A DNA stretch of 64,000 nucleotides. Origin: Nissolia schottii (lineage: Eukaryota > Streptophyta > Magnoliopsida > Fabales > Fabaceae). The notes under the pieces were generated by a model that had not been told where the DNA came from, made no database searches, and saw only the letters and a list, made by a program, of their open reading frames with translations. The stretch spans positions 81,168-145,167 of the forward strand of contig QANU01058799.1 of the NCBI GenBank assembly GCA_003254905.1. The letters are read 5' to 3'. A program made the position numbers and the translations under genes. The first letter of the stretch is position 1. Each line of letters begins with the position of its first letter. Below, piece by piece: positions 59,625 through 64,000 of this stretch.

Positions 59625-60256
59625 TGCAAACATTATAAGTTGAGATGTGCAAACATTACGTGAAAGATGATGTAAGAGTGCTCAAACTTTATTACAAGGT
59701 ATGTGCAAACATTATGTGCAAAATGTGCAAACATTATGCTCAAAATGTGCAAACATTAACACGTTATCAAAATATTGTCCAAAGGGGAATGCAAGCAACA
59801 GACAGACAAATCAAGCAAGAGTGCCCAAACTTTATAACAAGATATGTGCAAACATTACGTGCAAAATGTGCAAACATTAACACGTTATCAAAATATTGTC
59901 CAAAGGAGAATGCAAGCAATAGACAGACAAAATCAAGCAAGAGTGCTCAAACTTTATAGCAAGGTATGTGCAAACATTAGGAACAAAATGTGCAAACATT
60001 AGGAACAAAATGTGCAAACATTAACACGTTATCAAAATATTGTTCAAAGGGAAATGCAACCAACAAACAGGCAAAATCAAGCAAGAGTGCTCAAACTTTA
60101 GAACAAGGTATGTGCAAACATTATGTGCAAAATGTGCAAACATTACCACATTTTCAGAATCTTGTCCAAAGGAGAATGCAAGCAACAGAAAGACAGAGTA
60201 TGCAAAAATTATGTGCAAAATGTGCAAACATTATAGGTAAAAAATGCAAACATTAT
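59625..60256. repeat. Two-level minisatellite in the leader intron of the transposon-type gene
   Basis: GCAAACATTA occurs 14 times by eye. At a larger scale, four units of roughly 115-150 bp begin at about 59670, 59821, 59942 and 60086. Each runs 'GTGC(T/C)CAAACTTTA..ACAAG', then 2-3 copies of ATGTGCAAACATTA, then CACGTTATCAAAATATTGT, TCCAAAGG.GAATGCAAGCAA and AGACAAAATCAAGCAAGA. Units differ in length through the number of inner copies. The array sits between a probable leader exon (from 60596) and the ATG at 59551. Confidence 0.92.
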
Positions 60257-60595
60257 GCTCAATAATTTTTGAAAAAAAAAATAACGTTTGTTGAATCATT
60301 CTTTTTTAAACGAAATGCTCTCGAAACAAAACATGAACAAAACCTGTACAAAACTTGAACCAAATCGTAGAACAAACCTTAATACCAACATTGTCCACCA
60401 TACAGATGCAACGCCACATACAAGCAACACACACACAATGAGCAAACCTTAACAAACACAGTGAGCATGCATTATACAAGAATCACAAAACATTACACAA
60501 GCATATGTGTTCAGGCGAAATGCACGTAATGAAAGGCAAAAGGAAAAACGATTGAGAAGATAAAAGGAAAGAAGCAAAAAAGGAAATGCACTCAC

Positions 60596-60700
60596 CAGTG
60601 TTCGAGGTCTTTGTTTCGTCTTCTGTTGCTTTTTCTGAGAGACGAGGAAGTTAAAACGAAATATTATGCAAGCGGGAAGCGTGACTTCACGCGCGCAATG
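60596..60700 (-). other. Probable non-coding first exon of the gene at 58668-59551
   Basis: Minus-strand CTTCCTCGTCTCTCAGAAAAAG ... CTCGAACACTG is followed by the good donor GTGAGTGC. No start codon lies in it. The upstream border is not known. Confidence 0.45.
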
Positions 60701-61758
60701 GTGAGAGCAGGGGAGAGAGTGAACGAGGCGGTTATTTTGTGGGTCCACAGTATTTCAATACTAGTGTATGTAATAGCTGTGTACATGTAGCAGAACTCAA
60801 CAATATTACTCTTTCTCTCACGTTTTCTCTTACCATTTATCTTGTCATCTTTTTATTTAGTATTTTTTTCCTCTCCTTATCTTGGTGTGTAAGGGTGTCT
60901 ACTGACTGCTGTCTAGGAGCATCAATCCAATTAAGCATTATATTAGCGAAGTTTACTCTTTTCCCTTGCCTTAAACCCTAAACACTTAGTTTGATGATAG
61001 ATTAAACTTCTTCAACGGTAACAAGCATCAAAAGTAAATTCTTAAGAAGGAAAAAGGACAACAGAAATATGGATAGGATGGCTGCACCATGGACAAATGC
61101 AAATTCTTTCTAAATATTCATGAAAACATGGGGGCATTAACACATCCGTAAACACATTGTCATAAATCAAGAAATGCTAGCTTCAGTACTCAATTCAATA
61201 TATTTCAAAGTCTCTCAAACATAATAGTAAACCAATCATAACCAACCAACAATTTCAAATCAATCCAAATATTTCACAGTGACAATCTTTTTACCTTAGA
61301 AAATTAAACCATCCAACCATGCACATGCATTGTAATTAATTTAGAGTTATGTTATATATATTTGACTCATTTAGGGTAAAAAATGGTAAAATCACCTTAT
61401 CTCATGAAATTATGAATGTAGTGTGAGAATTCACATAATGTTATACACGAAATGAATACAAATTCAACCTCATTCTCAAATAATTGTCCATCTTTTTATT
61501 ACGATATTTTTAAAAATAATTGTGCACTTCATAAATTTAAATAATATTTCTTACTTTTTTTATTATATTCCTGTTAAATAAATTTAGTAAGAGAATATTG
61601 ATAAGAAAAAAATAAAACTAAAAATATTAAATAAGAATAACTTTATAAAGTACATAATTTTTAATCATTTTCTTAATAATGACACATAACTTAAACTTAA
61701 AAGAGTACTATTATTTAATAATTATTACAGCAAGCAGTTACATTTTTCATTAATTTTA
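60701..61758. other. Spacer between the transposon-type gene and the AAE exon
   Basis: AT-rich; the low end should be the promoter of the minus-strand gene at 58668-59551 and the high end the 3'UTR of the acyl-activating enzyme. No gene seen. Confidence 0.5.
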
Positions 61759-62225
61759 TCACATGCGACTAGCTGTTAGTGGCGGGGTCAGGGACCCCAT
61801 AGCCCGAGCATCCATTCTCAGCACGTTCTTCTGAACCTTCCCGGTGGCTGTCCTCGGCAGCTCCTCCCTGAACACCACCGTCTTCGGCACCATGAAGTGC
61901 GGCAACCTCTCCCTACAGAACTCCATCACCTCCTCCTCCGTTGGCCTCTTCTCCAACCCTCCTTTCAGCTTCACGAACGCACAGGGCGTCTCCCCCCAAA
62001 ACTCATCTGGCCTCGCCACCACGGCTGCCTCACTCACCGCCGGGTGCATGTACAGCACCGCCTCCACCTCCACGCTGCTCAAATTCTCGCCGCCGCTAAT
62101 GATAACGTCCTTCAACCTGTCCTTAATTTCCAAGTACCCATCTTCATGGACCACCGCAATGTCACCGGTGTAGAACCAACCATTCTTCATGCACTTCAAC
62201 GTGGCCTTTTGGTCTTTGAGGTAGC
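61759..62225 (-). CDS. Acyl-activating enzyme (AMP-dependent CoA ligase), last exon only
   Basis: One exon of 467 bp, opening after the acceptor ATGCTAG at 62226 with the split codon for the G of GYLKD and closing with TGA at 61759; 155 residues. It carries the C-terminal part of an adenylate-forming enzyme: [40 protein letters not shown] (hinge region with the conserved D and R/K), [18 protein letters not shown] and the catalytic lysine block [13 protein letters not shown]. The last three residues, SRM, form a peroxisomal PTS1 signal. It fits the AAE clade containing Arabidopsis AAE11/AAE12 and BZO1 (benzoyl- or short/medium-chain acyl-CoA synthesis). The missing 400 or so N-terminal residues, with the substrate pocket and the P-loop-like motif, are not found up to 64000. 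The exon is more G+C rich than its surroundings. It is either one exon of a long gene continuing past the window or an orphan fragment. Confidence 0.85.
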
Positions 62226-63239
62226 CTAGCATTCAAAATTATCATTATTATTATTTTTTATTGATACGATATTTGTATAAAAAGCGGATAAGACACCTTA
62301 TAACATTAAAGAAAATGTCACTTGGACATATATTAAAAGATGTAAGACATATTATCATATCTTTTACTCAAATCATCCCATTCATTGATATAACATGGTG
62401 GACCTTATAATGTGTGTAATAAAAGTGATAAGGTATTTTCAATTTTTGTTATGTTTAAATATCACAACTCTAACATTAATGTGAGTGTCTATAAAATTAT
62501 AATGAAATTAATTATATTTTTCTTACAACGAAGGCTTGAACCTTAAATATCTAAAAAGGACGGAGAACTAATATCAATAGCACTACAACTCATTGGTTTA
62601 TAAATGTAAAATTCTTTTTTTATGAGATAAATGCATTAGAATAAAAGAGTTTATACGTTTATTCCATTATTTGATTATATGTTGTTACGTAAATAAAAGT
62701 GATTAAGTTTTTCTTTTATTATCTCAAAAATCTTTAACATAACCATACTTGATTAGATGACAGTTGGAACATTGCGTAAAAATTTAAAAAATTCTTAATT
62801 TGACACAAAATTAACACATCAATTTTAGACACATTCGCCGTAAAAATAAAAGTGAGTTTTGCTTGGAGGATAGGATCATCCATAATCACATGGTGAGGAT
62901 GTCTATAATTACGCAAGAAGTATCATATTTTTTTATATAAACATCGAACATTGATCAATAATGTTATTTTAATAACAAAATTAGACAACATATAAAAAGA
63001 CAATAACATTTGAGTACACATAGCCCCACATAATTATTATATTTTACATGTGCACTCACATATTATTGTAATTTTATACGTTGTCCAATTTTGTTATTCA
63101 AGTAATATTATAATCCAACATTGATAAACATATATCAATAAGTTCTATTCTCCTATTTGCGTCTATTTTTCAATTTTCAATTGAGTGCTACATATACATA
63201 CACTCATTTTTTTTTGCCACCACTCACTCACTATAAGGT
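62226..63239. other. AT-rich DNA, AAE intron or intergenic
   Basis: No further AAE exon and no other gene could be recognised on either strand. A near-duplicate idea is repeated at 62985-63120 (ACAACATATAAAAAGACAATAAC... and ...TTATACGTTGTCCAATTTTGTTATT, partly inverted). Confidence 0.5.
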
Positions 63240-63640
63240 ATACATGACAGTTCTAAATGCATAAACTTTTGTACACATATGCATAAATTCTTTTTATATA
63301 CATGTACAAACATTTTTCACATACAAATCCAAATTAAATTAGATATGCGATGCATAATATAATTATTGTACTTTATCGCTTGCTCGTCACTCACGCTCTA
63401 AGTGCGTGGACTCATTCTCTACCATGCATAAACATCTTAAAGTATATATACAAACTTTTGAAGTGACATATACAAACATTTCAATAATCAGAAACAAGAA
63501 AATATAACAAAAATGTAAATAAAAATGAAGATGAAGAAAACTTTGATGTTCACATACACAAGCTTTTGAACAAGAATATACAAGTTTTTCTGTAGATATA
63601 CACAAACTTTTCTACACTCATGTATAAACTTTTGAAAAAC
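63240..63640. repeat. Degenerate 'ACAAACTTTT' repeats
   Basis: Phrases of the type 'ATACA(C/A)AAACTTTTGA' or 'TATACAAACATTT' recur at least eight times (for example near 63255, 63305, 63440, 63470, 63560, 63600, 63625). Similar in wording to the motif in introns of the two mobile-domain-type genes. Confidence 0.5.
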
Positions 63641-63956
63641 TAAAATTAACAAATATGATAGAGACAAAGATAAAAGCTCTTAAATTCATAAAGAATAAAA
63701 TGAAAATTAAAAAAATGGAAGGAGGTGGGGAAAGAAGAAAAAAAAGATAAAGAATAATAAAAGAAAAAAAGAGAAATGCATGTTAGAGAGAATAGGATGT
63801 ACAACAAGTGATAAATTTTAAAGTGTACAAGTAACATTTAGCTTTTCAATTTCCTATGTTAGACTTTTTTTCCGGGATGAATTACAGTAGCTTAACGAGA
63901 GAAAAAAAAAACTCGTAAATTGAAGGAAAAAAAATTGATTTCAAAATTTAAAATGG

Positions 63957-64000
<44 letters not shown>
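63641..64000. other. A-rich spacer ending in an (AT)n microsatellite
   Basis: Purine-rich 63700-63780, then AT-rich. 63961-64000 is a pure (TA)n run cut by the window end. No gene. Confidence 0.6.

Noticed and set aside
59625-60256. CRISPR-like regular repeats
   Set aside because: The DNA between repeats is itself repeated rather than unique, there are no cas genes and the context is a plant nuclear genome; it is a minisatellite.
59645-60265. Repetitive Cys/His/Asn-rich frames in the minisatellite
   Set aside because: They only translate the DNA repeat; the transposon-type gene runs on the other strand and the array lies in its leader intron.

Overview
This is a 64 kb piece of plant nuclear DNA, almost certainly from a eudicot and probably a legume of the soybean/bean type. 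Evidence for this is intron-rich genes with GT-AG borders, strongly AT-rich intergenic DNA full of MITEs, repeats starting GGGTTAAATATGTTTTT that I associate with legume genomes, and proteins that read like Arabidopsis orthologues. It is a draft assembly with two N gaps (26747-27216 and 49804-50687) and one isolated N at 29540. I saw no bacterial, CRISPR, tRNA or rRNA features.

Six cellular genes can be reconstructed exon by exon with consistent reading phase, and a seventh is partial: a TLC-domain membrane protein (minus, 8116-11164, 8 exons, 270 aa); CBSX3, a mitochondrial CBS-domain protein (minus, 13943-16144, 5 coding exons, 205 aa, with a 1.3 kb 5'UTR intron); dUTPase (plus, 21979-22868, 3 exons, 222 aa with an organelle-type N-terminal extension); an At1g65710-like Ser/Arg-rich protein with an N-myristoylation start (plus, 31061-33910, 2 exons, 748 aa); an NHL6-like NDR1/HIN1 membrane protein (plus, 45789-46586, single exon); NBS1/nibrin of the MRE11-RAD50-NBS1 DNA-repair complex (minus, 51103-56827, 13 exons, 555 aa, first intron apparently GC-AG); and the last exon of a peroxisomal acyl-activating enzyme (minus, 61759-62225). 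The At1g65710-like and NHL6-like genes are near neighbours in Arabidopsis chromosome 1 (recalled), and several AAE genes lie near there too, so the right half may be a conserved synteny block. dUTPase (nucleotide sanitation) and NBS1 (break repair) both serve genome maintenance, but nothing shows they are co-regulated.

The space between is transposon-derived: a decayed hAT transposase (1417-3510), Ty1/copia fragments (6925-7690 and 20222-20465), a LINE/RNase-H-type fragment cut by a CACTA end (42725-43432), non-autonomous Mutator-like elements (19181-19695, 40814-41513, and one end from 49083), a pair of PIF/Harbinger-type MITEs in opposite orientation, an 88-bp hAT micro-element with near-perfect 8-bp target duplication, and a nested MITE at 47988-48790. 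Two transposon-type genes of the plant-mobile-domain/Ulp1-associated kind are present: one intact up to an assembly gap (25808-26746) and one broken by a stop (58668-59551). The second has a striking two-level minisatellite in its 5'UTR intron.

No wholly new system is evident. The observations most worth following are the minisatellite and a related motif in introns of the other mobile-domain gene, the GC-AG NBS1 intron, the two possible dUTPase starts, and the orphan AAE exon.
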